64,000 bases of DNA. Source: Bowmanella dokdonensis. Its GTDB lineage: Bacteria > Pseudomonadota > Gammaproteobacteria > Enterobacterales > Alteromonadaceae. A program made the translations under genes and the position numbers. This document shows, piece by piece, positions 16,134-27,159 of this stretch (its first letter is position 1; the number at the start of each line of letters is the position of its first letter). The DNA is taken from contig NZ_JAFKCV010000001.1 of NCBI RefSeq assembly GCF_017254865.1, positions 372,001 through 436,000 on the forward strand, read 5' to 3'. Below the pieces are notes generated by a model that saw only the letters and a program-made list of their open reading frames with translations, made no database searches and was not told where the DNA came from.

Positions 16134-19100
16134 TCAGCGGCTGACGGCCAGCTTGGCTCGTAGCTTCATCTGCAGTACCGCCAGCGCCGGCAACAAGAAC
16201 AGCAGGATAATAGTGGCAAATAGGATACCGATACCCAGGGACACCGCCGTGGGCTTAAGGAATTTTGCCTGCACACTGGTTTCCAAAATGATGGGGGTGA
16301 CACCCAAAAAAGTGGTCAGCGAGGTCAGCACTATGGGTCTGAAGCGCTGCAGTGTCGCCGCAAGGGCGGCCTCTTCGATGTCCTGCCCCTCTGCCCGGCA
16401 ACGATTGATGAATTCCATCAGCAGCAGACTGTCGTTAATCACTACGCCGGACAGGCCAATCAGGCCGAACAATGACAACAGCGTCAGATCCAGCCCCAGC
16501 ATGAAGTGGCCCAATACGGCTCCCACCAAGCCAAAGGGAATGATGGTCATGATCACCAGCGGCTGGCTGTAGCTGGAAAATACCAGTGCCAGCAGCGCAT
16601 ACACGGCAAACAAAGAGAGCAGGAAGTTTTGTCCCATGGCCGGTCCCACCCGCTGCTGTTCGGCCTGATCCCCGCCCACGGTGACTTCCACATCAGGATA
16701 CTGGCTGCTGATTGAGGGCCAGGTCTGATTCAGCACCTGCCGGGCGACCTCGCCCCCCGTGGTAATGCGATTGTCCACATCCGCCATCAGGGCAGTGACG
16801 GATTGGCCATTGAGGCGGGTTAACCGGGACGGCGCCGGCTCGATACTGATGTCGGCCACCTCAGTGATGGGGATAAAACTGTCATTAACCCGAATCCGCC
16901 TTTGCAACAGGTGTGGCAGATTGCCGCGCTCCTGTTCTGTCAGGCGCACCCTGACTTCGATCTCCTCCCTGTCTCTGGCAATACGACTGGCCACGGCGCC
17001 ATAGTAGGAGGCGCGGATTTCCCGGGCCAGGTCGGCCAGGGTCAGGCCATAGACCAGGGCCTGTGGTTTGAGACGTATCTGTACTTCGTCAATGGTGTCA
17101 TATCTGGCGTCGCGCACATCCATTACCCCTGCAATCTCCTGCAGAGCTTGTCGCAACGTTCCGACGACCTCCTGTCGCTGGGCAGGGTCAGCGGAGCGGA
17201 CTTCCAGTTGCACGGCGGCCCCTGCCGATACCAGGCTGGAGTTGAAGGTCAGTTTTCTTGCGCCGGGTATGTCCCCTGTTGTCTGTCGCCAGGCCCTTTC
17301 AAAATCCACCGCAGCAAATCCGCGGGTGGCCGCATCCTCAATTTTCACTGTGACAAAAGCCAGATTGGAGGCGGCGCTGACCCGGGCCTCGGCGGAAGGC
17401 GCTCCCCCTCCTATCCCTTTGCCGCGGGTGGCAAAAATCCCTTGTATAACCTGGCCTTCAGAGTTTGAGTCCGAGGCCTGGAAGTGTTCGGCGCTTTGCC
17501 TGGCGCTGCTGATCAGGTCGGCAATCACTTCCCGGGTCTGCCGCTGCGAGGTCTGGTTGGACAGCTCTACAGAAGCGGTGACGTAGTTACCTTCCACTTC
17601 CGGAAAGAAAATAAACTTCACCGCGCCGCTGATAAACAGGCTTGCGATTAGCATTAAGGTGACGGCGAACAGCAGCAGGGTCAGCCAGGGCCGGCGAATG
17701 GCTTGCCTGACCCAGTATTTGACCGGGCCGCTCCGCAGCCTGTCCATGGCATGGGAGGCTTTTTTCCGCAGGACTTCCGTCAAGCGCCTGGGCGAATAGC
17801 GTCCCGGCTTGTCCATATCCAGATGTGACAGATGCCTGGGCAGGATGAAAAATGCCTCCACCAGTGATAACAACAAGACAAAGATAACGATGGCGGCAAT
17901 GGGCTCGAGGAATTGTCCGTACATACTGGGCACAAACAGCAGGGGAACGAATACGGCAATGGTGGTCAGGATGGAAACCAGTACCGGCGTGGCCACGCCA
18001 ACCACGCCCCTGGCGGCGGCTTCAGGCCCGGACAGACCCCGCTCCAGGCCGCTGTAGATGTTTTCCCCTACCACAATGGCATCATCCACCACTATGCCGA
18101 TGACCAGAATAAAGCCAAAAATGGACAGCATATTAATGCTGTAGCCGAACAGCTGCACCAGAACGAAACTGCCAACAAAAGCCACCATCAGGCCCGCGGC
18201 AACCCACAAGGCCAGGCGAATTTCCAGAAACAGCATCAGCAGCAGAATCACCAGGCTCAGACCAATGACAGCGTTTTTGCTCAGCAGGCTGATGCGGCTG
18301 CGCAGGTTATCCGACTCATCACGCCATATTTCGGCCTGCAGGTCGGCCGGCAACGACGGCAGAAACGCCTCATTGAAAAGTTGTGTGGCCTGGGTCACCA
18401 ACGCCAGCATCTGCTCCTGCCCGACCCGGTAGGCACTGACGACAATAGCCGGCTGGTCATTATAGAAACCGGCCAGTGGTGAATCGGTCAGACTGTCCTC
18501 GATGGTGGCGATATCCTTGAGCCTGAGCAGTGCGCCATTTTGCCCGGTTCCCACGACCAGGGAGCGAAACTGCTCGGCTCTCAGACGTTCTCCCAGGCTT
18601 CGGACCAACAGCCGTCTGTGTGGCCCCTCTATTTCTCCGGCCGACAGGTCCAGAGACTGGGCGCCGATACGTCTGGCCACCTCGGTCAGCGACAACCCAT
18701 GCCGGCGCAGCGCATCTTCAGTGATCTGAATATCCACGAGGTATTCAGGGACGGCTTCGAGGCGCACATCGGAAATCCCCGGCGCATCGGCCAGTAAACT
18801 GCGCAGCCGCTCTGCCTGCTGTTTGAGCCGAAAGCCCGACGTCTCACCGGCGACCACAAACTGGATGGCCAGCTCGTCGGCTTCGGCTACTACTACCCTG
18901 GGTTCCTCCGCATCCTGAGGGAAGACACGAATTTGATCGATCTGATTCTTGATATCGTTAAGGCGCTGGTTCTTGTCTTCCCCGGCGTAGAGCTCAATGA
19001 CCACACTTCCGATGTTCTGCGAAGCCACCGAGCGGATCCTGCGCACACCTTCCTGGCCTTCAATCTTTTGTTCGATGGGCTTGATAATGACTTCTTCCAC

Positions 19101-19274
19101 TTCCGAAGGCGTCGCACCGGGATAGGGGACGGTAACTGTGATGGTTTCCAGGTCGATGGTGGGAAACAGTTTGACGGTCAGATCCGACAGGGAAAACAGC
19201 CCCACCAGCACAAGGAACAATGCCAGCAGGTTGGCGAACACTTTGTTGTGGCTGGCCTTTTCCAGTAAAGACAT
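16134..19274 (-). CDS. RND efflux transporter, inner-membrane subunit
   Basis: A 1046-residue RND permease of the HAE1/AcrB-like group. It has an N-terminal helix, the large periplasmic porter half with LFPTIDLETITVTVPYPGA, transmembrane helices with the IVVDDAIVVGENI segment whose Asp pair forms the proton relay, and a repeated second half. The length is normal for the family. It lies 3 bases downstream of its adaptor gene on the same strand, so the two form an operon facing the RiPP operon. The distribution of closely related pumps and the adjacency suggest general drug or lipid efflux; a role in self-protection against the peptide is possible but unsupported beyond position. Confidence 0.9.
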   Translation of the reverse strand: MSLLEKASHNKVFANLLALFLVLVGLFSLSDLTVKLFPTIDLETITVTVPYPGATPSEVEEVIIKPIEQKIEGQEGVRRIRSVASQNIGSVVIELYAGEDKNQRLNDIKNQIDQIRVFPQDAEEPRVVVAEADELAIQFVVAGETSGFRLKQQAERLRSLLADAPGISDVRLEAVPEYLVDIQITEDALRRHGLSLTEVARRIGAQSLDLSAGEIEGPHRRLLVRSLGERLRAEQFRSLVVGTGQNGALLRLKDIATIEDSLTDSPLAGFYNDQPAIVVSAYRVGQEQMLALVTQATQLFNEAFLPSLPADLQAEIWRDESDNLRSRISLLSKNAVIGLSLVILLLMLFLEIRLALWVAAGLMVAFVGSFVLVQLFGYSINMLSIFGFILVIGIVVDDAIVVGENIYSGLERGLSGPEAAARGVVGVATPVLVSILTTIAVFVPLLFVPSMYGQFLEPIAAIVIFVLLLSLVEAFFILPRHLSHLDMDKPGRYSPRRLTEVLRKKASHAMDRLRSGPVKYWVRQAIRRPWLTLLLFAVTLMLIASLFISGAVKFIFFPEVEGNYVTASVELSNQTSQRQTREVIADLISSARQSAEHFQASDSNSEGQVIQGIFATRGKGIGGGAPSAEARVSAASNLAFVTVKIEDAATRGFAAVDFERAWRQTTGDIPGARKLTFNSSLVSAGAAVQLEVRSADPAQRQEVVGTLRQALQEIAGVMDVRDARYDTIDEVQIRLKPQALVYGLTLADLAREIRASYYGAVASRIARDREEIEVRVRLTEQERGNLPHLLQRRIRVNDSFIPITEVADISIEPAPSRLTRLNGQSVTALMADVDNRITTGGEVARQVLNQTWPSISSQYPDVEVTVGGDQAEQQRVGPAMGQNFLLSLFAVYALLALVFSSYSQPLVIMTIIPFGLVGAVLGHFMLGLDLTLLSLFGLIGLSGVVINDSLLLMEFINRCRAEGQDIEEAALAATLQRFRPIVLTSLTTFLGVTPIILETSVQAKFLKPTAVSLGIGILFATIILLFLLPALAVLQMKLRAKLAVSR

Positions 19275-19277
19275 GGG

Positions 19278-20408
19278 TTAGTCGTCCCTGGTCCTGACCT
19301 GCAGACCGGATGATTCATTGACCAGTGAGGTGAGCAACAGCCTGGCGTCGAGCAGTCGCTTATCGGCTTTGATCAACACTCCCTCGTCCTGATAGGACAC
19401 AGGTGTCACCGGTATCTTCTGCAGTTTATTGTCCTGACTGAGCAGGTACAGGTGGGAGTTTTTCCTCAGGCTGGCAGAGGGCACCAAGAGTAGGGAGTTC
19501 TCCGCCCGGGCGGGAAAGTTGACCTGCACATACTCGCCAACGGTCAGCCCGACAGTGTCAGACTGGGCGGTCTTGTCTACCAGAACGGCATAATTGATGG
19601 TGCGGGAGTCGGGATCCAGCACAGGACTGACGGACAATAGACGGGCAATGACCCTCTGTTGGCTGTCCAGTGGCATGACTTCGATGGGCGTGGCAGGAGA
19701 GGCATCCAGACGGCGACTGACGGCAGCGCTTTGCTCGGGTGTCAGTCCGGCGTGCACTTCCAACTGATCGGCACCGATAAGGGTCAGCGCAGTCTGAGCG
19801 GGGGAGAAATAGGCGCCGATACTAACCTCTTCAGAAACGATCAAGGCGTCAAATGGTGCTTCCAGCCTGGTGTCCTGCAAAGCCTCATCAGCCTGCTGCA
19901 GGTGCGCTCTGGCTTGTTTTACCTGTGCCTCGGCGTTAGTCAGCGTCAACTGCGCATCATCCAGTCTGGCTTGAGAGGCAGTATTCTGTGCCGCCAATAC
20001 CTGGATGCGCGCCATATTGTCCCTGGCTTTGCTGCGGGCGACCAGCGCATTGTCCAGTTCAGCCTGCGCCTGTAATACCCGAGCCTGATAATCAGTCTGT
20101 TCAAGCCGGAAAAGCTCTTCCCCCCTGGCAAAACGCCTGCCCACTTCGAGGCGGTCAGATTTATCGGCGACGATACCGGAGACCTCGGTCACCAGTCGTA
20201 CTTGTTCCGGTGCCCTGACAAAGCCCTTTACGGCTATCTTGTAGTCCTGCCCATAATGCTCTGCGCGGGCTGTCTCCACCAGCGGAGGTTCTGGTGGCTC
20301 AGGTTCCGGGGCCTCGCCTTTGCAGCCCGCCAGGCAGAGCAGAAGACAACAGGGCAGCCAGAATCCGTGTCGACTTTGTGTTTGTCCCACCCTGGCTGTG
20401 CATTGCAT
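19278..20408 (-). CDS. RND efflux periplasmic adaptor lipoprotein
   Basis: A 376-residue membrane fusion protein. The N-terminus has a signal segment ending in the lipobox LAGC (Cys at about 29), so it should be a lipoprotein, followed by a Glu/Pro-rich linker. Lipoyl halves flank a coiled-coil hairpin made of the Ala/Gln-rich stretch at about 110-185, and barrel and membrane-proximal domains follow. AGGAGAG precedes the ATG at a normal distance. It would connect the RND permease to an outer-membrane factor not encoded in the window. Confidence 0.88.
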   Translation of the reverse strand: MQCTARVGQTQSRHGFWLPCCLLLCLAGCKGEAPEPEPPEPPLVETARAEHYGQDYKIAVKGFVRAPEQVRLVTEVSGIVADKSDRLEVGRRFARGEELFRLEQTDYQARVLQAQAELDNALVARSKARDNMARIQVLAAQNTASQARLDDAQLTLTNAEAQVKQARAHLQQADEALQDTRLEAPFDALIVSEEVSIGAYFSPAQTALTLIGADQLEVHAGLTPEQSAAVSRRLDASPATPIEVMPLDSQQRVIARLLSVSPVLDPDSRTINYAVLVDKTAQSDTVGLTVGEYVQVNFPARAENSLLLVPSASLRKNSHLYLLSQDNKLQKIPVTPVSYQDEGVLIKADKRLLDARLLLTSLVNESSGLQVRTRDD

Positions 20409-20672
20409 CTGACTCTCCTGTCACAATAGTCCGCTGTCTATACTCTCTACTGCAACTTTAGAAGATCAGATTAGATCGACAAGTCCGGCTCGTCCCTCTA
20501 GGGGTCACATCTGCCTCGGTCAGACTAACGGGGGACAGGCTGAGACGAGCGGCTACAAGGACGGCTTTCGCCTTGTTCTATTTGAAAATCATGGGATGAC
20601 AGTAATTTCTTGTTCTGTCACGCCCAGGCCCCTTAAGGCGATGGAATGCCGTAGAATATTCAGGAGGCGCAG

Positions 20673-23093
20673 ATGTTACCTATTCAGAATTCAGACGCCC
20701 TGTTGTCCAGCCTTATGGATGCGGCGGTGGACGCCGTTATCATCATTAACGGCAAGGGCCTGATCCTGTACTTCTCTGATGCTGCCTGTAGCTTATTTGA
20801 CTACCGCAAGGAACAGGTGCTGGGCAGTAACGTCAGTATCCTGATGCCCGCTTACCATGCCAGTCGCCATGACGACTACATTGAAGATTATAAGCAGACC
20901 GGAGAGGCCAAAATCATCGGTATCGGCCGTGAAGTGGAAGGCCGGCGCCAGGACGGCAGCCTTTTTCCCATGCGACTGTCCGTGGGAGAGGCAAGGTCAG
21001 AGGGCCAGCGCTACTTTATCGGTATCTGCCATGACCTGACTGAACAGCGGGCATTGGAACAATCTGTGGAACTTGCCCGCTCGGTCAACGAGGCCATTCT
21101 GGATGCGGCAGCCGACGCCATCATCAGCATAGACGGACGGGGCAGGGTTCTGGCATTTAACCAGAGCGCCGAGCGTATTTTCGGTTATCACAAAGATGAG
21201 GTGCTGGGGAAAAATGTCAGCATGTTGATGCCGGATATCCATGCTGAGCGTCACGACCAATACCTGAGGGATTATCAACAAGGTGGCGAGTCTCATATTA
21301 TCGGGGTCGGCCGCGATCTGCTGGCGGTTAAAAAAGGCGGCAAGTTATTCCCCATCTACATCAACGTCGGTGAGGTCAAAGGACAGAAATCACCCATTTA
21401 CGTGGCCGTATGTCATGACCTGACTGAGTTGCAGCAATTGCTGAAAAACCTCAGTCATGCCGAAGCCAGATATCAGAATGTGGTGGAGCACCAGCGTGAA
21501 CTGGTCTGCCGACTGGACCGGGATCTTCGCTTTACCTTTATCAATATCCCCATGCGCAGCAGCTTCTGCAATGGTGGGGAGGGCCTGGGCATGAGCTTGT
21601 TGGAGTATGTGTCGCCGGACCAACGCAAAACACTCAGGGTATTGCTGGTGCAACTGATAGAGCAGGGGGGCGGTGAGGTAGCCATTACGGTCAATATGCA
21701 ACCACAGAGGACAAGGCATTGCTGGGTGGACTGGACTTTCTCCCTGGTCATGGATCAGGAACTGACAGAGGTTCAGGGGTTGGGGCTGGATGTGACCGAG
21801 CAGCAACGGGCCAAGCAGCATGCCCAGTTCCTGAGTCGTTTTGATCAACTGACCGGCCTGCTCAACCGTCATGGCTGCCGGCAAGAGTTTGAGCAGTTGT
21901 GCAGCCAGTATGAGCAGGTGGCGCTGATGTTTTTCGATACCAATCGTTTCCGTTGGCTGGATGAAAGGTTCGGCACCGATGTGGGCGACCTGTTGCAGAT
22001 GGAGGTGGCTTATCGGATCAAGTCCATGCGGATCCCGGCGCTGGTGGCCGCACGCTCGGGTCCGGATGATTTCGTCCTATGCTTCCCCCTTTCAGAAAAC
22101 CAGCATGCACTGGAACTGGCCCATCAGGTAATCGGGAGGTTGGAAGCTCCCTATCGTCTGGCTGGAGAAGAGCTGAACATCAGCGTCAATCTGGGCATTG
22201 CCCTGTGGGACAGGCGCGAGCCGGTGGATTTCAGTACACAGGTCAGAAATGCCGGCTCTGCCATGCATCAGGCAAGGCAGCGGCAGAGTCGTGTCGCCTT
22301 GTACGACTCCGGGGTGCAAAAGAAGCTGCGCCGGGCCATGGAACTGGAACTCGGCATCAAGCGGGCCCTGAGCCAGGATCTGTTTGAGATTTACCTTCAG
22401 CCCAAATACCGTCTCGACACAGAGGAACTGGACGGATTCGAAGCCCTGCTTCGCTGGCAGGATCCGCAGCTTGGCCGGGTAGCGCCCGACGAATTCATTC
22501 ATCTGGCTGAGCAGGCTGGACTGGGCAAAGCCCTCGACCGCTGGGTAATTGAGAAGGTGGCGAGCTTACTGAAAAGCTGGCCCGGTGCCCACAAGGAAGG
22601 GCGGATTGCGGTCAATATTACCTCGCAGCATCTGGCCGATCCCGGCCTGGTCGAACACATTCTCGATTGCCTAACCCGCTATCAGGTTCCACGTGGTGCG
22701 TTGGAGCTGGAGATTACCGAGGGAATGGCTATGGACGCATCCGCCGAGGTATTGAGCAACATTGCAAAGCTGAAGAAACTGGATATCAAACTGGCGCTGG
22801 ATGATTTCGGCACAGGCTATTCCTCTCTGAGTTACCTGGATGATCTGGATCTGGACTACCTGAAGATTGATAAGCGCTTTATCGATGCCCTGGACGGCAA
22901 GACCAGCCACAACTTGGTTGAGGCCATTATCCGCATGGCCAAGGCCCTGGATATGACGGTGATTGCCGAAGGGGTGGAATCCAAAAAGCAACTGCAAACC
23001 CTGCGGGAACTAGGCTGTGACAAGGTCCAGGGCTATGTATTCAGCAAGCCGTTGCCGATCAGGGAGGCAAGAAGGTTGCTCAAGGGAGCTTAA
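20673..23093 (+). CDS. PAS-PAS-PAS-GGDEF-EAL protein, likely O2-sensing c-di-GMP phosphodiesterase
   Basis: An 806-residue soluble signalling protein. PAS1 (about 8-125) and PAS2 (about 135-255) both copy the haem-PAS pattern of FixL: ILMP..RHD..Y with His66 and His194 at the haem-ligand position, then IIGIGR/IIGVGR with Arg86 and Arg214 where FixL has its distal Arg, and the FPM/FPI..VGE end. PAS3 (about 265-380) lacks these. The GGDEF motif is degraded to GPDDF, so cyclase activity is unlikely. The EAL domain is intact (EALLRW, DDFGTGYSSLSYL, LKIDKRFI) and should hydrolyse c-di-GMP. CAGGAGGC before the ATG supports the start. Haem binding is inferred from the motif only. Confidence 0.88.
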   Translation: MLPIQNSDALLSSLMDAAVDAVIIINGKGLILYFSDAACSLFDYRKEQVLGSNVSILMPAYHASRHDDYIEDYKQTGEAKIIGIGREVEGRRQDGSLFPMRLSVGEARSEGQRYFIGICHDLTEQRALEQSVELARSVNEAILDAAADAIISIDGRGRVLAFNQSAERIFGYHKDEVLGKNVSMLMPDIHAERHDQYLRDYQQGGESHIIGVGRDLLAVKKGGKLFPIYINVGEVKGQKSPIYVAVCHDLTELQQLLKNLSHAEARYQNVVEHQRELVCRLDRDLRFTFINIPMRSSFCNGGEGLGMSLLEYVSPDQRKTLRVLLVQLIEQGGGEVAITVNMQPQRTRHCWVDWTFSLVMDQELTEVQGLGLDVTEQQRAKQHAQFLSRFDQLTGLLNRHGCRQEFEQLCSQYEQVALMFFDTNRFRWLDERFGTDVGDLLQMEVAYRIKSMRIPALVAARSGPDDFVLCFPLSENQHALELAHQVIGRLEAPYRLAGEELNISVNLGIALWDRREPVDFSTQVRNAGSAMHQARQRQSRVALYDSGVQKKLRRAMELELGIKRALSQDLFEIYLQPKYRLDTEELDGFEALLRWQDPQLGRVAPDEFIHLAEQAGLGKALDRWVIEKVASLLKSWPGAHKEGRIAVNITSQHLADPGLVEHILDCLTRYQVPRGALELEITEGMAMDASAEVLSNIAKLKKLDIKLALDDFGTGYSSLSYLDDLDLDYLKIDKRFIDALDGKTSHNLVEAIIRMAKALDMTVIAEGVESKKQLQTLRELGCDKVQGYVFSKPLPIREARRLLKGA

Positions 23094-23113
23094 ACCAACG
23101 GCTGTTTGAATTT

Positions 23114-23130
23114 CCATCGTTCCTCGATGG
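23114..23130 (+). terminator. Small hairpin after the PAS-EAL gene
   Basis: CCATCG at 23114-23119 pairs with CGATGG at 23125-23130 around a 5-base loop, followed by GTTATTTG. It starts about 20 bases after the stop codon. The stem is short and the T run is poor, so this is a weak terminator candidate. Confidence 0.35.
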
Positions 23131-23198
23131 GTTATTTGGGGAAACTCCGGATAACTGCCTATATTTAAACCATGTTTTTAACAAATGGATTACAAAAC

Positions 23199-23657
23199 AT
23201 GGGCAACTTCTCGGATGTGCGTGAATTGCTGGTACATAACAAACAACTGCATTTGAGAACGGCTGTGTTCTACAAGGATTTGGCCGAACAAACCGGAAAC
23301 CCCCGTGCAGCCATGCTGCTGAATACGTTATGCAGACACGAAGCCCAGCTCGCCGAAGAGTTGAAGCGGTATATGGAAGAGGCGCCAGAGAAAGTTCTCA
23401 ATACCTATATTCAATATGACAGGCGTAAGGACAGCAACGGCCTGTTCGAGACCGATTTTGCTCCGGCCAATTGTTCTGAGTCTGATGTAGAGCGGCTGGC
23501 CAATCAGGTGGATGAATACTTCAGTCAGCTTTACGCGGAGATGGCCCAGTCGGCAGATGTACAGCCGGTCAGTGAGATGTTCGACAACCTGTACGACCAC
23601 ATAATGGAAGAGAAGAAACGTCTCTCCACCGACCTATATTCGCTGGCAGATATCTGA
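23199..23657 (+). CDS. Small helical protein, ferritin-like appearance, function unknown
   Basis: A 152-residue, strongly helical protein without signal peptide or membrane segment. The spacing of FYKDLAE, LCRHEAQLAEEL and DHIMEEKKRL resembles ferritin/rubrerythrin-type four-helix proteins, with Glu and His-Glu placed where a di-metal site could be. The full Glu-x2-His set of that fold is not clearly present. No family was recognised with confidence. The start at 23199 (MGNFSDV) is preferred because the conserved-looking region begins there; an ATG at 23172 would add nine residues. Neither has a clear ribosome site. It stands alone between the PAS-EAL gene and nuoA. Confidence 0.6.
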   Translation: MGNFSDVRELLVHNKQLHLRTAVFYKDLAEQTGNPRAAMLLNTLCRHEAQLAEELKRYMEEAPEKVLNTYIQYDRRKDSNGLFETDFAPANCSESDVERLANQVDEYFSQLYAEMAQSADVQPVSEMFDNLYDHIMEEKKRLSTDLYSLADI

Positions 23658-23863
23658 TCAATCCCGGTCCGATGCTGACATTCCTGCCTCTCAGGCCGGG
23701 TGACTGTTGTCGGGACGAGATTGCAACAAGTTGTTTTTCTAAGCGTTTCTTTGACGAACTGGCTTTTATGGTCAATTTTTACAACTGTCCCTGAACGGAT
23801 CATAGCGGTAAGTATCTCCAGGATTAATCAAGCATAACAGGCTGGCCCTAAGGCAAGATTGAC

Positions 23864-24249
23864 ATGGAACAGGCACTGGCCGAACTTTGGCCGATACTCA
23901 TCTATTTTGGAATAACCCTTGTTCTGCTGGCGGGAGTCATGGTGCTCTCGTCAGTGCTCGGTCCCCGTACCCGTGGTCATTCCACCGATCTCCCCTACGA
24001 GTCCGGGATCCTCTCCTACGGCAACGCCAGGGTCAGATTCGGCAATCATTTTTTTCTCTATGCCATCTTCTTTGTCATTTTTGATCTGGAAACCCTGTTT
24101 CTGTTCTCCTGGGCCATCGCTTTCGAACAGGTGGGGCTGGCCGGCTTTATCGAGGCGGGCATTTTCATTCTCATTCTGCTGATCGCCCTGCTGTATCTGT
24201 GGCGGGTTGGCGCCTTGAACGTGATTCAGGCTAAGGCCAAGGAGCAAAC

Positions 24250-24265
<16 letters not shown>
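23864..24265 (+). CDS. nuoA: NADH-quinone oxidoreductase subunit A
   Basis: A 133-residue membrane subunit with three helices and the conserved LPYESGI and [21 protein letters not shown] segments of complex I subunit A. It is the first gene of a complete 13-gene nuo operon running to 38185. It overlaps nuoB by 16 bases. About 205 bases upstream have no gene and must contain the operon promoter, though no strong -35/-10 pair stands out. Confidence 0.95.
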
Positions 24266-24891
<626 letters not shown>

Positions 24892-24892
24892 T

Positions 24893-26647
24893 ATGAGCAG
24901 TGCTGTTACCTCTCCCTTGCATGAAGAACTCGGGGCCGCTTATCCGGGCCTTAACCTGCTGCCGGAGACCTGTGCCGATGGAATTGACACTTTCTGGGTG
25001 GCCAGAGCCCAGCTACTGCCGCTGGCCGAAGCCCTGCGTTTCCACCTGAAAAAGCCTTTTACCTTTTTGTATGACCTGACCGCCATAGACGAGACCCGTC
25101 GTGAGTTTGGCTTTAAACAACCCCGACAGGACTACACCCTGGTCTATCTGCTGCGCTCCTATGGCCGCAATCACGACATCAGGCTCAAGGTCGCGCTGAG
25201 GGAATCGGATAAACAGGCTCCAACGGTGTGCAGCGTCTGGCCCAATGCCAACTGGTATGAACGGGAGGTCTGGGACCTGTTCGGTATCCACTTTCAGGGC
25301 CATCCCTGTTTACGTCGCATCATGATGCCCACCACTTGGCAGGGCCACCCCCTGTGCAAGAGCCATCCGGCCCGCGCTACCGAGATGGGGCAATACAGCC
25401 TGCCGGACGACATCCGCGACTTTGAGCAGGAAGCGCTGCGGTTCGATCCCAAAGCCTGGGGGCTTGAGCCCAGCGGACGGGATGAGGAATTCATGTGGCT
25501 GAATCTGGGTCCCAACCACCCCAGCGTGCATGGGGTGTTCCGTATCATGCTGCAGTTGGAGGGTGAGCAGATAGTCGAGGCCATCCCTGATATCGGCTAT
25601 CACCATCGGGGCGCCGAGAAGATGGGGGAGAGGCAGAGCTGGCACTCCTATATCCCCTATACGGACAGAATAGATTACCTGGGCGGGGTAATGAACAATC
25701 TGCCTTATCTGATGGCGGTGGAAAAGCTGGCCGGTATCCAGGTGCCAGAGCGGGCCCGGGTCATCCGTGTGATGATGTGCGAGATATTCCGTATTCTCAG
25801 CCATTTGCTGTTTTACGGTACCTTTGCCCAGGACATCGGCGCCCTGTCGCCCATCTTCTACATGTTTGTGGACAGGGAAAAGCTGTTTGGCATAGTCGAG
25901 GCCATTACCGGCGCCCGCATGCACCCGAGCTGGTTTCGCATCGGCGGGGTGACCAGCGATCTGCCCCAGGGCTGGGACAAACTGATCCTGACCTGGTTGG
26001 ATGAAATGCCAAAACGCCTGCACGATTACGACAAGATGGTCATGGACAATGCCCTGGTCAAACAGCGCACCGTGGGTGTAGGCCGTTATGATACAGCCAC
26101 CGCTATCGAGTGGGGGGTCACAGGCCCCGGCTTGCGGGCCACGGGATTCGACTGGGATCTGCGTAAAAAGCGTCCCTACAGCGGCTACGAAAACTTCGAT
26201 TTTGAGGTGCCGGTGGCCCAAGGCGGCGACAGCTATGACAGATGCAAGGTCAGGGTAGAGGAAATCCGCCAGAGCATGCGTATCATCCGCCAGTGTGTGA
26301 AAAACATGCCGTCAGGGCCTTACAAGGCCGAGCATGCCCTGACCACGCCCCCTGTGAAAGATCGCACCATGCAGGATATCGACACCCTGATTCCGCATTT
26401 TCTGGGTGTGAGCTGGGGGCCAGTCATTCCACCCGGCGAAGCCATGGCCGAGGTGGAGGCCACCAAGGGCAGCAATGCTTACTATCTGGTCAGCGACGGC
26501 AGCACCTGCAGCTACCGCACCCACATACGCACACCGTCTTTTCCCCACCTGCAGATGATTCCGGTGATGGCCAGGGGGCAGATGATCTCCGATCTGATTG
26601 CCACCCTGGGCAGCATAGACTTTGTAATGGCGGACGTGGACAGATGA
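24893..26647 (+). CDS. nuoC: NADH-quinone oxidoreductase fused subunits C and D
   Basis: A 584-residue fusion of the 30-kDa and 49-kDa subunits, as in Escherichia coli (nuoCD). The C part (about 1-185) ends in ERE.WDLFGI.F.GHP..RRI. The D part begins near [17 protein letters not shown] and contains the conserved [20 protein letters not shown] and a C-terminal DFVMADVDR. The D part helps form the quinone pocket next to cluster N2. It overlaps nuoE by the ATGA at 26644. Confidence 0.96.
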   Translation: MSSAVTSPLHEELGAAYPGLNLLPETCADGIDTFWVARAQLLPLAEALRFHLKKPFTFLYDLTAIDETRREFGFKQPRQDYTLVYLLRSYGRNHDIRLKVALRESDKQAPTVCSVWPNANWYEREVWDLFGIHFQGHPCLRRIMMPTTWQGHPLCKSHPARATEMGQYSLPDDIRDFEQEALRFDPKAWGLEPSGRDEEFMWLNLGPNHPSVHGVFRIMLQLEGEQIVEAIPDIGYHHRGAEKMGERQSWHSYIPYTDRIDYLGGVMNNLPYLMAVEKLAGIQVPERARVIRVMMCEIFRILSHLLFYGTFAQDIGALSPIFYMFVDREKLFGIVEAITGARMHPSWFRIGGVTSDLPQGWDKLILTWLDEMPKRLHDYDKMVMDNALVKQRTVGVGRYDTATAIEWGVTGPGLRATGFDWDLRKKRPYSGYENFDFEVPVAQGGDSYDRCKVRVEEIRQSMRIIRQCVKNMPSGPYKAEHALTTPPVKDRTMQDIDTLIPHFLGVSWGPVIPPGEAMAEVEATKGSNAYYLVSDGSTCSYRTHIRTPSFPHLQMIPVMARGQMISDLIATLGSIDFVMADVDR

Positions 26648-27159
26648 AGATAGCCATCAGGACACTGGACCATACAGAGCACCTGAGCCAGGAGGAGATT
26701 CAGGCAATTGAAGCGGCCTGTGCCCATTATGAGCAGCGTCCCGCTGCGGCCATTGATGCCCTGATGATAGTGCAGAGGCGGCAGGGCTGGGTGGATGATA
26801 GCCGCCTGGAAGCAGTGGCCGGGCTGCTGGGCATGTCCAGCGCTGAGCTGGAAGGCATAGCCACTTTCTACAACCATATATACCGCCAGCCGGTGGGGCG
26901 TCATGTGCTGCATCTTTGCAACAGTATCAGCTGCTGGCTCTGTGACGTGGACAAACTGGCTGATCATCTGCGCGAAAGACTGCAACTGGAGTTCGGCCAG
27001 ACCAGCGCTGACGGGCGTATCACCCTGCTGCCCAACGTTTGCCTGGGATGCTGTGACAAGGCCCCGGCGATGATGCTCGACGGCGAGTTGATCGAAAATC
27101 TGAGCGCAGAAAAGCTGGATGAGATCCTGGCCAGCCTGGAAGGAGGCGAAGATGGATAA
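26644..27159 (+). CDS. nuoE: NADH-quinone oxidoreductase subunit E
   Basis: A 171-residue thioredoxin-like [2Fe-2S] subunit of the NADH-oxidising module. The two Cys pairs are in [10 protein letters not shown] and [11 protein letters not shown], and the helical part has [12 protein letters not shown]. The ATG at 26644 overlaps the nuoCD stop, and longer in-frame starts upstream lie within nuoCD. It overlaps nuoF by 8 bases. Confidence 0.95.
   Translation: MKIAIRTLDHTEHLSQEEIQAIEAACAHYEQRPAAAIDALMIVQRRQGWVDDSRLEAVAGLLGMSSAELEGIATFYNHIYRQPVGRHVLHLCNSISCWLCDVDKLADHLRERLQLEFGQTSADGRITLLPNVCLGCCDKAPAMMLDGELIENLSAEKLDEILASLEGGEDG

Noticed and set aside
20673-23093. GGDEF domain of the PAS protein as an active diguanylate cyclase
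   Set aside because: The active-site motif reads GPDDF rather than GG(D/E)EF; only the EAL part is intact.
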